Assembly (NCBI GenBank): GCA_039619475.1
Contig: CM077115.1
Coordinates: 25,433,083 to 25,497,082 of the forward strand
Direction: 5' to 3'
Origin: Icerya purchasi
Lineage: Eukaryota; Arthropoda; Insecta; Hemiptera; Monophlebidae
Length of the DNA stretch: 64,000 nucleotides
Of this stretch, positions 12,864 through 23,864 are shown one piece after another (the first letter of the stretch is position 1; every line of letters starts with the position of its first letter). Both the position numbers and the translations under genes were made by a program. The notes under the pieces are model-generated. The model searched no databases. It saw only the letters and a program-made list of their open reading frames with translations, and was not told the origin of the DNA.

Positions 12864-13889
12864 TCAGGTTACGTAAAATAATTCAAAGAATAGTAGTTAA
12901 TAAAGGAGAAATTTAACAGTCAAAACATTCTTGAGGTATAAACTAGCGACCAGTTAAAAAAAAGATCAATTATAAACCAGCTAAATAAACAACTTAAATC
13001 AGATAATATGAAATATTAAGGTCTCTTAACTGCGATCACCCTGATATAAGACGAACGCTCGACTTATTAGCGGATGAATGGGTAGGAAAAAATAGTACTT
13101 TCCATTCAGATTATAATCGGTAATTTTAATTTAATTAACGAGAATGCGTTCCAAAACCTCGCGTGTACTTAAAGCGATATAAAAATTACAAAACCCAACT
13201 GCATTTTCAGTAGCAATTGCGTTGTATTGTTTTTTTTTTTGTTTTTTTTTTTATTGAATATCGTTAAGAGTTTATAGTCGGGATTTTATTGTTCTATTTT
13301 TCTCGGAACATGCAAATTACTGCCTTCAAATCCTGTGCATAAAATTTCAATAAAAGTTATTACCGACTTCTAACGTCAAAAATATCGATTAAAAACAAAA
13401 AAAATTTCTTAATAATTTTACGCCGTTTGACTCGATTAACCCCCCCCCCCCCCCCACCAATTTACAATAGGACTGCGCAATTACATTTAACCGAAATGTT
13501 ATGGAGGGGGTAAGTTGTTTCAATAACGGCAAAATTGTAAATTTAACGTTTAATTTCATTGTAATAATAGGTCGCATTGTCAGTTTAAATGTCGTAACTA
13601 ATATGCTCGGTAGTTGAAGAAGTGATCATTTTATTACTAGATGCGGAACAGCATACAAAATTGAGATTTTTACAGCGAATCATTCAATTTGTTCTTCGCT
13701 TAAGTTTATACTATCTCCGCCGCCAGGAATGCCAACACAGACTCCACCGCGAACGATTATATTTCAATTACTATTATTATTACTATTATCACCAGTTTTA
13801 TTTCGCTGATAGACAATCATTTTATGTTAAAAATTTCTGCGCAAATTTTCTAGAAAGACACGAGATTAGTATAAATATGCATACAAAAA
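12864..13889. other. Noncoding with poly-C tract
   Basis: A run of about 16 C residues lies at 13441-13456, and a second purine/pyrimidine-biased stretch around 13500. No gene or element is recognisable. Confidence 0.5.
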
Positions 13890-14420
13890 GGTAAATTGCA
13901 CAATGAACACAATGTAAATAGAATTCTACGTCGCTATTTTCGGCGACAATCTGATGTCTACTGCGTTAGCTTACCGTATTCGGAAATTACGACGAGGTCC
14001 AGGGCTGCATTTTAAAACTATCAATAATATTTTATACAGAAAGCGGTAACCCCGGACTTGGCGATAAAGTATTTAAGGGAATATCCGAAATTGTTAAGCA
14101 ACAGAAATGGCAAGAGATAACGCCAAGTCCCATGCAATCGGCGATTGACTGTGGGTCGACATTAAACTAATGAGAGAAGAAAAACTAAGTATTAACTGAA
14201 AATAGAAGTAAAAATTCAACTAGCTGAACTAAATCCTTCGACCGTATCTATTCTTGGATCATTTTTTCCTTCCATCTCCCGTCACGATATCAATCGTTTC
14301 CAAGCGTCGACACCTGGCGGTGGCTATTTGGCTGACAACCGGATTTCATATTTTCTCCTTCACCACGTGTACAATAATATACTTTGTTTATTACTAAAAT
14401 CTATCGAGTTTTATTTTCTT
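13890..14420. repeat. Direct repeat A, copy 2
   Basis: This is the same-orientation partner of 8065-8565. Relative to copy 1 it carries an extra ~22 bases at about 14115-14136. These include CGCCAAGTCC (14121-14130), the exact inverse of GGACTTGGCG at 14054-14063, so this copy alone contains a 10-bp perfect inverted repeat. Confidence 0.85.
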
Positions 14421-17264
14421 TTCCGATTTTATTCGATTTTGTTCCAATTCGTTGACTTTTTTTTTTTTTTTTTTTAATTACCCCGTATAATGTACATATA
14501 TAATATTGTATACTAATCGGACCAAAATTAGCAAGTTTTAAATAAAGAACGAAAATAAAAAAATTTCAGTACTGTAAAATACTTGAAAGTTTTTAAATCG
14601 ATCATGTGTTACAATAAAAATAAACCGATCATAATACGCGTAATAAAGATACAGAGATATAGATAAACAGTGGTTGTTTTGATTTCAGAATTCACAATTC
14701 AAACGGGTCCAGTGAGGTTGGTTTTTTGGGGATCTGGTCACACCCTTCCCCCGCGCATCATTATATAAAGTTAAAAAAACAAAATAGCATGTAAGATTTA
14801 TAATTCAACCGACAAAACTTCCAGAACTAATATATGTACGTATGTACACCAAAATTGTAATAAGAAATTACAAATGAGTGTGTTTATCGAAAATTTTAAC
14901 ATTGTACCAATTACGGTGAAAAAAAATTGAGAAATTGTTGGAAATGTATAATTATTGGAAATTTTTCCTGTTCTGATAGGGGAATGACGTACGGGACTAG
15001 CGTTAATTATAATGAGACATTCTGATAAAGAGCGTATGTTTCCTAACAAATAAACCGATATTGCCAAAAGCGATCAAAGCGAAGGGGTTTAAATTGTACA
15101 CAAGACAGCCTTTGTCGGTGTTTCTTTAGCTAGTGTTGTCGACATTCTAATAAATAAAAACAAACATTTAATGTAAATCCCCCGTTTACCGCTGACCGAA
15201 CAGTTCTAAAAACTGGACACAATTTTCCCGGTTTTTTTTACCAGATATGTATATAGTTAATATACGACGACACTTGTTATCAGCAGAAGAGCGTGTAAGT
15301 ATTGCTACATTTATTCAACATTTAAAGTGCGGGGTTCAGCGAAAATATGTATCGTGTAACGAAGTGTATTAAAAAAACACGCTATTTATCAAAAAGAAGG
15401 AAACTATGTGTTCGATGTTTTCGTTTTTTTTTTTGTTTTTTCTTTTTCATGTTTGCTCTCGCATATCTTACATCAATGTGGACCACCGATTTTAACAATT
15501 CTCTGTTCAATCCAAAGCGTACCACTACCAGTCAGCGGTGGTAACACATATGAGCACACTGTTGAGTCAGTAGTGATTGAAAAATGTGAAAAAATGTTAC
15601 GGCCCCTTTAGATTAATTTTTAGTAATATAACAAACGCTAAAAATGTTTAACCTATTATCCGTTTACCATGGAGACACCGTGAACAAATACAGATTTGAA
15701 TAAGGAAGACGAATTTGGAACTCCCATAGCGTCATTTAAAAGTTCATCGCTGACGGAAATTAGTGCGAATAACTTTTGACCGCACGATGTGATTCAAACG
15801 ATTTCCTGCTCATTAGAAATTGAATCAGTCAGAGATACTCCCACATGAGAGTATATTCGTAGATATCGATGAATACTGATTGAGTAGCCAAGAAAAAAAA
15901 AAATTAATCTCCTTAGATTAATGTAATCGGACAGAAATTAGTCGAAAAATTGTCATTAGAATATAATAGGGGAAATACGAGCAGCCAAAATTTTGAAATT
16001 AAATAAGCGGTGAACAAGAGTGGCTTAAAATACTACAGCAGTTTCTACGGAAATGTAAATTCAAACGAAATTAATTCGAAACGCTCGAAGCTCGAAATCA
16101 CTGATGCAATTTGAATATTCTTAAGCCATTTAGCTTTATACAGTACAGGAAGTAGTGGCATTTTAGGTTCATCTATCTCTATTATTACCGAAAATATTTA
16201 CAGTAAAAATGGATTTACCCTAAAAATTTAATGAAAACGCACTAAAAAGTAAAAAATAATTATTCGATAAGAAGACAATACATATTTTACAGTGATGTGT
16301 ATACCTTAAGGTGACATGATAATTCTTATACAACATTCGTTTTTTGCGGTAGGCATGAAATTCAAATAGCATTAATAATTAAAAGCCGCATTAAATATTA
16401 CCGATGTTTTCAATTCTTGGCTTATAAAAAACGAGCGATTGTGTGTTGTTATATCCATTAGATATTGTAATTTGAAAAACAGATTAATGTTGTTTAAGAA
16501 TTATCTAATATCTCTGTTTCTATATTACTCAAAAATATATATATATATATATAGGTGTATATATATTATTTTCTATGGAATAATTACTTTTTACTTTTTA
16601 ATGCCTTTTTATTAAATTTTTAGCGTAAATCTTGAAACCGATATATATTTTTTTTTTAAAAACAATTTCTTAATCATTTGTACGAACTTACGCATGTATG
16701 TATCACACGAAGTCGATCTATACTGGACTTGTGATTTTATTAATTAACACTTACAAAACAATTAAAGGATGGCGTATTTCAGTGAGTTGTCTTCAAATAA
16801 AAACATTAAAAATTAATGTATATTTGCATTTTAAATTAAATTAATACCTCGAAATATTAAATCAAACACGATTTAAAAGCGAAAACAGAAAGAATTACGT
16901 ATTCCTAACAGCAATAGTTGAGATCGGATAAGTAATATTTGAATTTGCCTTCGACAGAGTTCCCCCTCTTATAGAATCGAGTATAGTACATACATGTTAG
17001 CCGGAATGGCTAATAGAGTGTATTCTAACTTCGGTACATATTCTTCCATTCTTTTACCTCACGAGAGATTTAACACGGAAAATTTTGGTATTCCCGTGTT
17101 CGACATTTGATTCGTGTTTTTCCCCTCTTTTAATTATTGCTGAATCTTGTCTTTATTAATAAAAAATTTTATAGAATATATAATTAACGATATTTCGGAG
17201 CTCCAATTCGCATCGTGGATCGCAAGTAGTTTTAGTATGTCATATTTTATTTCGATACAGATAC
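14421..17264. other. AT-rich noncoding
   Basis: No recognisable gene. A poly-T run at 14458-14475 and an (AT)n tract at 16535-16553 are present. A short phrase at 15285-15340 translates like a transposase N-terminus, but is too short to assign. Confidence 0.4.
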
Positions 17265-17266
17265 TA

Positions 17267-18553
17267 TCAGGTGTACAAGTATGAAATGCGGATTTGAAAA
17301 ACCAGATGTTCACCAATACAATGTGTATTATAAAAATTTGACGCATATGCAATTTTGTTGCGCTATCAATATGTGTCAAACGTACATCAGTAATAAATTG
17401 AAAAACTGTTTGCGTAGTATTGTTTTGGTGTGTTTAATATGACGACATTTGTGCCAAATAAAGAGCATTCGCGGACAGCATTAATTTTTTGTTTTCATTT
17501 GAAGAAGACTGCTGCTGAAGCATACCGATTGCTTCGAGAAGCTTATGGTGAACATGCTCTATCGCAGGATATGTGTGAACGATGGTTTCGGCGTTTCAAA
17601 AGTGGTAATTTCGATGTTGTAGACAAGGAACATGGAAAACCGCCAAAAAGATACAAAGATGCAGAATTGCAAGCATTATTAGATGAAGATGATGTGCAAA
17701 CATAAAAACAACTTGCAGAGCAATTAAAAGTTAGTCAACAAGCTGTTTCTAAGCGCCTACGAGAAATTGGAAAGATTCAGAAGGTCGGCAGATGGGTACC
17801 ACATGAGTTGAACGAGAGGCAGATGGAGAGGCGCAAAAACACATTTGAAATTTTGCTCGAACGATACAAAAGAAAGTCGTTTTTGCATCGTATAGTTACT
17901 GGGGATGAAAAGTGGATTTATTTTGAGAATCCCAAGCGCAAAAGATCATGGATAGATCCAGGCGCACGATCCACATCGACCGCAAAACCGAATCGCTTTG
18001 GCAGGAAGACGATGCTCTGTGTTTGGTGGGACCAGAAGGGTGTGGTTTATTATGAGCTGTTAAAACCTGGTGAAACGGTTAATACCAAACGCTACCAACA
18101 ACAATTGATCGATTTGAACCGTTCGCTGCTGAAAAAACGACCAGAATATCAAAAAAGGCAACACAAGGTAATTTTTCTCCATGACAATGCTCCATCACAT
18201 ATGGCAAAACCGGTTCGCGACACGTTGGAAGCACTCAGCTGGGATGTGCTATCCCATGCGGCTTATTCACCAGACTTGGCTCCTTCCGATTACCACTTGT
18301 TTGCATCGATGGGTCACGCACTTGCTGAGCAGCGCTTTGGTTCGTACGAAAACGTGAAAAAATGGCTCGATGAATGGTTAGCGGCAAAAGGGGAAGATTT
18401 TTACTAGCGTGGTATCCACAAATTGCCCGAGAGATGGGAAAAATGTTTAACTAGCGATGGAGCATACTTTGAGTAAACCACTTTTTATCATTCGTCCAAA
18501 TTTAACGTGTTTTTTTTCCAAAAAAAATCCGCATTTCATACTTGTACACCTGA
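17267..18553 (+). mobile_element. Mariner 1 (mauritiana/Mos1-type), 1287 bp
   Basis: Near-perfect terminal inverted repeats start TCAGGTGTACAAGTATGAAA on the left and mirror it on the right. Both are flanked by the TA target duplication (17265-17266 and 18554-18555). The CAGGTGTACAAGTA terminus and the encoded protein place it in the mauritiana subfamily that contains Mos1. It is full length, but the transposase carries two nonsense codons. Confidence 0.95.
17439..18476 (+). pseudogene. Mariner transposase (mauritiana subfamily), two stops
   Basis: The reading frame has 345 codons, the length I recall for Mos1. It encodes a transposase with an N-terminal paired helix-turn-helix DNA-binding half (MTTFVPNKEHSR..., then DMCERWFRRFKSG) and a C-terminal DDE half. 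Catalytic motifs are intact: TGDEKW, HDNAPSH and YSPDLAPSDYH, giving D,D34D spacing. The WVPHELNERQ linker typical of the subfamily is present. The ATG at 17439 is preferred over an upstream in-frame GTG because it gives the family N-terminus. Two in-frame stops break it: TAA at 17703-17705, where relatives have Gln, and TAG at 18405-18407, where they have Trp. Both are single-base changes, so decay is recent. Confidence 0.92.
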
Positions 18554-18831
18554 TACACACAAAAATGTTCATTATCAGTTAATAATGGTGTAAAAAAAAA
18601 AAAAAAAATTAGGCCAGCTTGAGACAAAGGGGCTGTTCCCTTAAGAAGAGCTCTGTTGCAGCACACTAGGAATATTATAATTTAACCATTGTACTAAAGG
18701 GTTGCGAAAATTGTGCGGTTCAATTATTACAACGGTTAAAGGTAATGAAGAATTCGCAATAAATGTTTCCATAACAAGAAGAAAAAAAAATAAAAAATTT
18801 TAGCATATCGAAAAATTTTCACGATTTTACT

Positions 18832-19234
18832 TGTTTAGACGTTATTCAGGCGTAGATTGATATAAATACAACATGTAAACGAATTCAAAATATATTAGTT
18901 ACTTACACGCGAACGATATGCCCTGAAAAGGGCTATTTCAAATTGCTAACAACGAGAATAGGATAAGGGGAATCGCGAATAAGATGATAACGAGGACAAA
19001 AACAACTAAACCGGGGGATTTATATCAAAAAACATGACTTTTTCAACCAAAACACGCTAAACATTGGGCGAACGAGAACAATAACAACATTCAACTTTTA
19101 AAACTAAACTATTTACAAATCGAGATTATGCATCGAGCAACGAAAAATCATTAAAGCACTAAACTTCTCGACTGCACTTTACTAATAATAAAATTAGATA
19201 TTAAACATATTTGGTGTATCTACACCAAAAAACA
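18832..19234 (-). repeat. BEL/Pao 3' LTR (complete)
   Basis: On the minus strand it starts TGTTTTTTGGTG right after a polypurine tract and ends AAACA, giving TG...CA termini. A small hairpin, GGTGT/ACACC, lies near its start. It matches 22729-23089 closely over 353 bases; the first ~50 bases (19185-19234) have no counterpart in the other LTR. Confidence 0.85.
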
Positions 19235-19245
19235 TTCTCCCTCCC
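19235..19245 (-). other. Polypurine tract of BEL/Pao element
   Basis: GGGAGGGAGAA on the minus strand directly abuts the TGTT start of the 3' LTR, the expected place for the plus-strand primer. This contact fixes the true LTR boundary. Confidence 0.75.
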
Positions 19246-19297
19246 GAAGACCCGAAGGGTCTTGGGAGATTTAGCGGCTTGTGGCGTTTTGCATTCT

Positions 19298-19497
19298 TAC
19301 TGATCCTCTGCGTTGGGAAGCGGGATGACATGGATTGCCGGAACTACCTTCGACTGCCCATCAGCTTCAATTCGGATGGTTCAAACTACTCCGGCTCCAT
19401 CGGGGAAGCACTCGGCTATCTTATACAGCTGCCAATCATTGGGCGGTGAGGAGTGATCCTTCAGGATTACTATTTTTTCCCATTCTGCAAATTCTGG
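19298..19497 (-). pseudogene. BEL/Pao Pol C-terminal domain relic (DUF5641-like)
   Basis: This is the remnant of the domain after integrase in BEL/Pao polyproteins. The frame reads PEFAEWEKIVILKD, then W-QLYKIAECFPDGAGVV, a stop, TIRIEADGQ and VPAIHVIPLPNAEDQ before a terminal stop. The pattern fits the family's 'V-x-DD-PP-W-x-GR-V-x-x-x-PG-x-DG-x-VR' region, with diverged residues. Two stops directly precede it, and one (TGA) lies inside. It sits next to the polypurine tract, as expected for the end of pol. Confidence 0.65.
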
Positions 19498-19589
19498 TTA
19501 TTAATGGTGACATTATTAGCGGTTGAGGACGGTGGATGTGCGATTTAAGAGGTGATTTTTTAATCAAGTTAGACTTACTGTCAGTCGGC

Positions 19590-19740
19590 AATGAAGACGA
19601 CAAAGATGATGAAGACGATATAGACGATTCGGGCAACGAAGATGGTACAGACGACGACGCTTTGAGCGACGAAGATGATGAAGACGATTCCGGCAACGAA
19701 GACGATATGGACGACAACAATTTGGACAACAACGATCTTG
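19590..19740 (+). repeat. GAY-rich degenerate tandem repeat (Asp/Glu or Ser coding)
   Basis: A degenerate trinucleotide-like repeat with a longer ~87-base period (GAAGACGATW...GACGATTCSGGCAACGAAGA appears twice, at about 19608 and 19680). On the plus strand it reads as a very acidic stretch (EDDKDDEDD...). On the minus strand, the sense of the retrotransposon, it reads Ser-rich or hydrophobic depending on frame. It lies where pol should be. Confidence 0.7.
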
Positions 19741-19846
19741 CCAACGTAAAGATGGCAAAGATAACGACACGGAAGCAGCTTTAACCAGCTGTTTATGCTG
19801 CAACGGTGAAGGCGGAAGCCTTTCCTTGGTAAACTTGACTTTAATG

Positions 19847-20332
19847 TCATTCGGTTTGACGTCTCGGCAGAATCACTTTGTTGAGACTTTTCGGCCGGCT
19901 GTGTCTGTTCATCATAGAGCGATTTTTTGACTCGCTGACCGGCCGCGTATTGCTTATTCGTGGCCTTAACCGATGGTACCCCAGTGAAGCATCTTTAGTA
20001 GCTGCAAAAGCAGTAGCAGAAGCAATGGAAACTGCAGCAATAGTAGCGGTGCCGTCAGTAGCGGGCCTACTAGAAATTACCATATTCAATTTTATGTCAC
20101 GGTCTAGCTGCCCTTCAATGGCTGCGTTCGAACTGACCGACGATTTCGAGAATATCCGTTCCTGTTCTTTAAGCTTGTGCGGCGACCTTTGCATGACCAA
20201 CTGCCCGGTGATCCGTTCTGAGGATTTCCTATTGTCCGAATTGTTTATAACGTTCTCATATATGCGTGATTCACACATCGTTGATGGATGCACTGAGCCA
20301 TCTCTGAGGTTGCCATCTTCTCCACCTGCCAT
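19847..20332 (-). other. Unrecognised 161-codon open frame in BEL element
   Basis: A minus-strand open frame starts with ATG inside the end of the protease-region relic, in another frame, and runs 161 codons. It is rich in Ser, Arg and Ala, with no zinc, DDE or YxDD motif. A 203-codon plus-strand frame (19878-20489) overlaps it. It occupies the position of reverse transcriptase but shows no similarity to it. It may be a chance frame in captured DNA or a replacement accessory frame. No function is proposed. Confidence 0.3.
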
Positions 20333-20571
20333 AACTTACGTAATACGCGCTTTACTTTTGTTGTTAGATTATAACGTTGCTTACCGGTTGACGGTTCTGG
20401 TGCCAACGGGCCTGCCGCCACCCATCCAAAGGAAGTTTTCTCAAGGCACAGATTCCCTATTAAGGACTTCTTGCGAAGCAATATCCTAATGTTGTCCACC
20501 AATAAGAATGCCAACTGCTGAAGAAGGCAATAAACATTCCGCCAATTTGAGATTATAGCCGGCATTTTCAA
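20245..20571 (-). pseudogene. BEL/Pao protease/early pol relic
   Basis: The frame contains LLVDNIRILLRKKSLIGN, then TSFGWVAAGPL and, further on, LRKLWQVEKM. In BEL/Pao polyproteins a similar order occurs after the aspartic protease: a block ending T-x-x-GW-x-x-GP, then L-x-x-FW-E-x-E just before reverse transcriptase. The protease DTG/DSG motif itself is not seen, and the frame ends at a stop (20245-20247) soon after the WQVE block. This marks the point at which normal pol is lost. Confidence 0.6.
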
Positions 20572-20674
20572 TCTGTGTTATGCCGGCTGGGGAAACTTCA
20601 TACGGAATCCGTCCTACCACATCTGCATTCACTAGCAAATTCACCTTCCGTCAATGAGCACAAAAACTAGCATA

Positions 20675-22003
20675 CTAGGCAAAATAGTAATGGAGGATGC
20701 ACCTGAGGCACCGGCTAATGATGTTTTTGCTTCTGGAAATCTTGGTTCGGTGTGATCGCTCGAATACACTGACAATTCGTTTCGATGCAACATTGTATGA
20801 TGTGGGCCACCGCATGCCCTGCACCTTGATGACTTGCAATCGCGGGCGTAGTGATTTTGCCGAAGTCAATTGTTACACAGCCATCTATCCCTTACAAAAG
20901 TCATTCGCTCGGCTATAGTTTTTGCTATGAATTGCGGACAATTCGATATGCTACAGAGAACGCATTGTGGAGTTTCAGCTGCCCTTTATCTATGGTGCTG
21001 TAAATTTTCTGCCTTTTGCTTCCAATACGTCAAATTTATTGAACGATCGTTTACTATATCTGGCTGAATGTTCACACTCTCATGCGCAAAACAACGGTTC
21101 TGAAGAAAGGTGGCCAGCTGATTAAATGAAGGATATGTAGAATTATCAGATATTGAATTCTCCCAATCTTCACGCAGCTTCCCGGGAAGCTTGGATACCA
21201 CAAGATAAGTTATAAGAGGCGACATCGCCTCTGTACTGCGATCGCATCTTATTATGGCATTCAATTTGTCCAATGATTCGCGTAGAGTTGGCACGGGAAT
21301 TTTCGGGAATCTGATCAGATCTTGAAAATGGCTTGCAATAATTGCCCTTCTGTTATAATATCGGCTCTTCACAGCGGCCCATGTTTCTTCGTAAAGACCC
21401 TCCTGTAAGGCATAATCTTTTAACAGATTTTCTGCGGCACCGATCATCGCCTGTTTGAGGAAGTACAGTTTTTGTATGGGTCTCAGATTTTCTTCATTAG
21501 AGTAAATCATTGCTTCAAACAATACATACCACTCTGTAAATCTCTTTATGTCTCCCCCAAACTTTGGGGCCTGGAATATCTGGCAACCTTACCATTGAAT
21601 TCGCCGGAGCAGACCTTGCTATAAATGAAGATTCCAGAGATTACCGAGAGTTCCCTTTAGTCGAGCAAAAATTGTATCCACCTCGCCTTTTGCCATTGCC
21701 CAGTCTAGCTCACTTTTTTGAAGCTCTTCAGCTATTTTAGCTTCTATAATTTCTACTTGTTCGGGAGTTTTTTGTTTCCTTTACATCAGTCGATTCTGTG
21801 ATTTGCGCTACGACTTTTTTCAGTTCCTTCAAACTTGTTCTCCAGGTCTCTAGGAGCACTGCAATTTTGTACGCTTGTAGCTCCGTCGGCCTGCCCAGTA
21901 GCGCAGTGTCCGCAACACCTTTGGTTGCATTTATAATGCGCAATATTGCACTTTTATTGCGATTTAGTGCGTCTAATGAATTACCCTTTTCCGCCATGGT
22001 GCT
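20675..22003 (-). pseudogene. BEL/Pao gag relic
   Basis: This is the remnant of the capsid/nucleocapsid protein that packages the retrotransposon RNA. Starting at the minus-strand ATG at 21997 (MAEKGNSLDALNRNKSAI), an 86-codon N-terminal part is followed by a frame change. Then comes a 178-codon capsid-like part (20986-21522) with YSNEENLRPIQKLYFLK, the DUF1759-type signature 'N-x-x-L-x-x-x-x-K-x-x-x-L' of BEL/Pao gags, and FQDLIRFPKI. Further on (about 20770-20830) a Cys/His zinc knuckle is visible: RDCKSSRCRACGGPHHTMLH. The parts lie in different frames with stops between, so no complete protein is encoded. Confidence 0.8.
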
Positions 22004-22710
22004 CTAATTATTTTAAAGTTATAAACGCTATTAGAAACTCACGTAAACCTACAGAACAGCCAAGTAAACAAATCTAGCTAAAGCTAACTCAAAGAGGGAT
22101 ACTGCATTCAAAAAAAAAAAACTAAAAAAAAACAACAAAATAACCCCGATTGCGAATAGACGGCTTTACGAATTTTGAACGATAGTATTGCTATGACTAG
22201 TTGAAGCCAAAAATGAAAAAAAAATGCTTTTTAATACAAATTTATATCGCACACAGAAAACGCGAACCGGCTTTTAAATTAATGCAATTCAACGAATGAA
22301 CAAAAAAAACCTAATAAGTCAGCGCAAATAAGCTACCGAACTTTAATTTAATTGACACGAACTAAACGAAAAAATTTTAAATTACAACAAACCGAATAAA
22401 TACACGGAACTTTTTATTTCCACAAAATTTATTATACACACGAAAGTCAATGAATATACGAAATTCTTAATTCAATAGCGTGATAATTTATAAATTATTA
22501 CAAAACAAATTATATTTTAAATTTAAATTATTCACCTACACTACTATATTTGCTCTCGACTTGCGATTAAAATTAAAATTTTTTAAATTCAAATTACGCG
22601 AAATGAATTATAAACTTTAAATCTAAATTAACCGACTGAAACACTAATTCGATTTGTAACAATAAAATTGTTGTTTCAATTTGCGCCACAGATCTTTTTC
22701 TGTATATATT

Positions 22711-22725
22711 CGGCCCGGAGGACCA
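22711..22725 (-). other. Candidate primer-binding site of BEL/Pao element
   Basis: Three bases downstream of the 5' LTR on the minus strand the sequence reads TGGTCCTCCGGGCCG. It begins with the TGG that pairs with a tRNA 3' CCA. The tRNA species was not identified. Confidence 0.5.
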
Positions 22726-22728
22726 AAA

Positions 22729-23089
22729 TGTTTAAACGTTATTCACGCGCAGATTGATATAAACACAACATGTAAACGAATTCAAAATATATTAGTTACT
22801 TACACGCGAACGATATGCCCTGAAAAGGGCTATTTCAAATTGCTAACAACGAGAATAAGATAAGGGGAATCGCGAATAAGATAATAACGAGGATAAAAAC
22901 AACTAAACCGGGGGGGGGGGGATTTATATCAAAAAACACGACTTTTTCAACCGAAAACACACTAAATATTGGGCGAACGAGAACAATAACAACATTCAAC
23001 TTTTAAAACTAAACTATTTACAAATCGAGATTATGCATCGAGCAACGAAAAATCATTAAAGTACTAAACTTCTCGACTGCACTTTACTA
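22729..23089 (-). repeat. BEL/Pao 5' LTR (outer end truncated)
   Basis: It matches the other LTR from TGTTTAAACG (22729) to CTTTACTA (23089), with few substitutions and a G-tract expanded to about 11 (versus 5). The outer ~50 bases present in the 3' LTR are missing, and unrelated DNA begins at 23090. Confidence 0.85.
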
Positions 23090-23862
23090 TAGTCCGTTCA
23101 ACGAAAATGTGCCGATGGAAAAAGTCGATATAAATCGATATTTATTATCCACCTACGGGCAACGTCGAAGGAGCTACGTATGAAAAGATCAAGAAAAAGC
23201 CTTATCGAATGATTATTCGAAGAAAAATAGTTGGGATTCAAGAGCGAGAAAAGATGATTAGATTTCATTGTTCACCCAATTCTTCGTTAACCGTTGGCTT
23301 CGAGCAACAGTTCAATCTGCAGCGCCGAGGAAATCGCTAATTGTCCCGACTACCGACCACTCTATTTCGTTTTTGTAAATTAACCTTTGGCATTACCAAC
23401 TACGTTCAAGTATCGCGTACATAATTACATTTTTTTTTTTTCGAATAAAATTTTGAGGACGATCCACTTTTAACATGACCGTTGCAATAAAATAGAAAAA
23501 CAAAATAAAAATAAAAAATATCCAACAAGGATCTTGTATGCCTAATACAGAGTCCCTAATTCATTGGATCAGCCAAGAAAGAGTCATTAATTGCCCATCA
23601 GTAAGGTTGCCTTCTAAATAAGTAGAAATTTATTTTGTTTTATATTAATCGGTTATTATCGGCAGTATTTTTAACTATTAATTGTTTTTCAACGATAGGT
23701 CGTTAAAAAAAGATAAATGTGGGTCATTAAATAGATAGAATCCAAACCAATCAGTTTAATCTGAAATAATAATAACAATTAAATTAATATATAAAAATAA
23801 AAATTTATTTATTTTTAATCCCTTTTACTTTAAATGTGGTGTTCCTTACATTGTACATAATA
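23090..23862. other. Noncoding between BEL element and mariner relic
   Basis: GC is moderately higher over 23100-23370, then the sequence is AT-rich. No recognisable coding sequence. Confidence 0.5.
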
Positions 23863-23864
23863 TA

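Larger units (their letters stand above)
18832..23089 (-). mobile_element. BEL/Pao LTR retrotransposon, internally deleted
   Basis: Two direct LTRs (18832-19234 and 22729-23089) bound about 3.5 kb. On the minus strand the order is LTR, primer-binding-like site, gag with a BEL-type capsid region and zinc knuckle, a protease-region relic, a non-pol segment, the pol C-terminal domain, polypurine tract, LTR. Reverse transcriptase, RNase H and integrase are absent. No target duplication was found; the right LTR lacks its outer ~50 bases, which may explain this. Frameshifts and stops throughout make it non-functional. Confidence 0.88.

Noticed and set aside
13441..13456. Poly-C and poly-G runs (also 44563-44574, 57141-57158) as regulatory quadruplexes
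   Set aside because: Uninterrupted homopolymers are more simply slippage products.
19878..20489. 203-codon plus-strand open frame as a gene
   Set aside because: It overlaps the antisense of a BEL/Pao element, has no recognisable domain and lies opposite the protease-region relic. Kept only as a note within the BEL finding.
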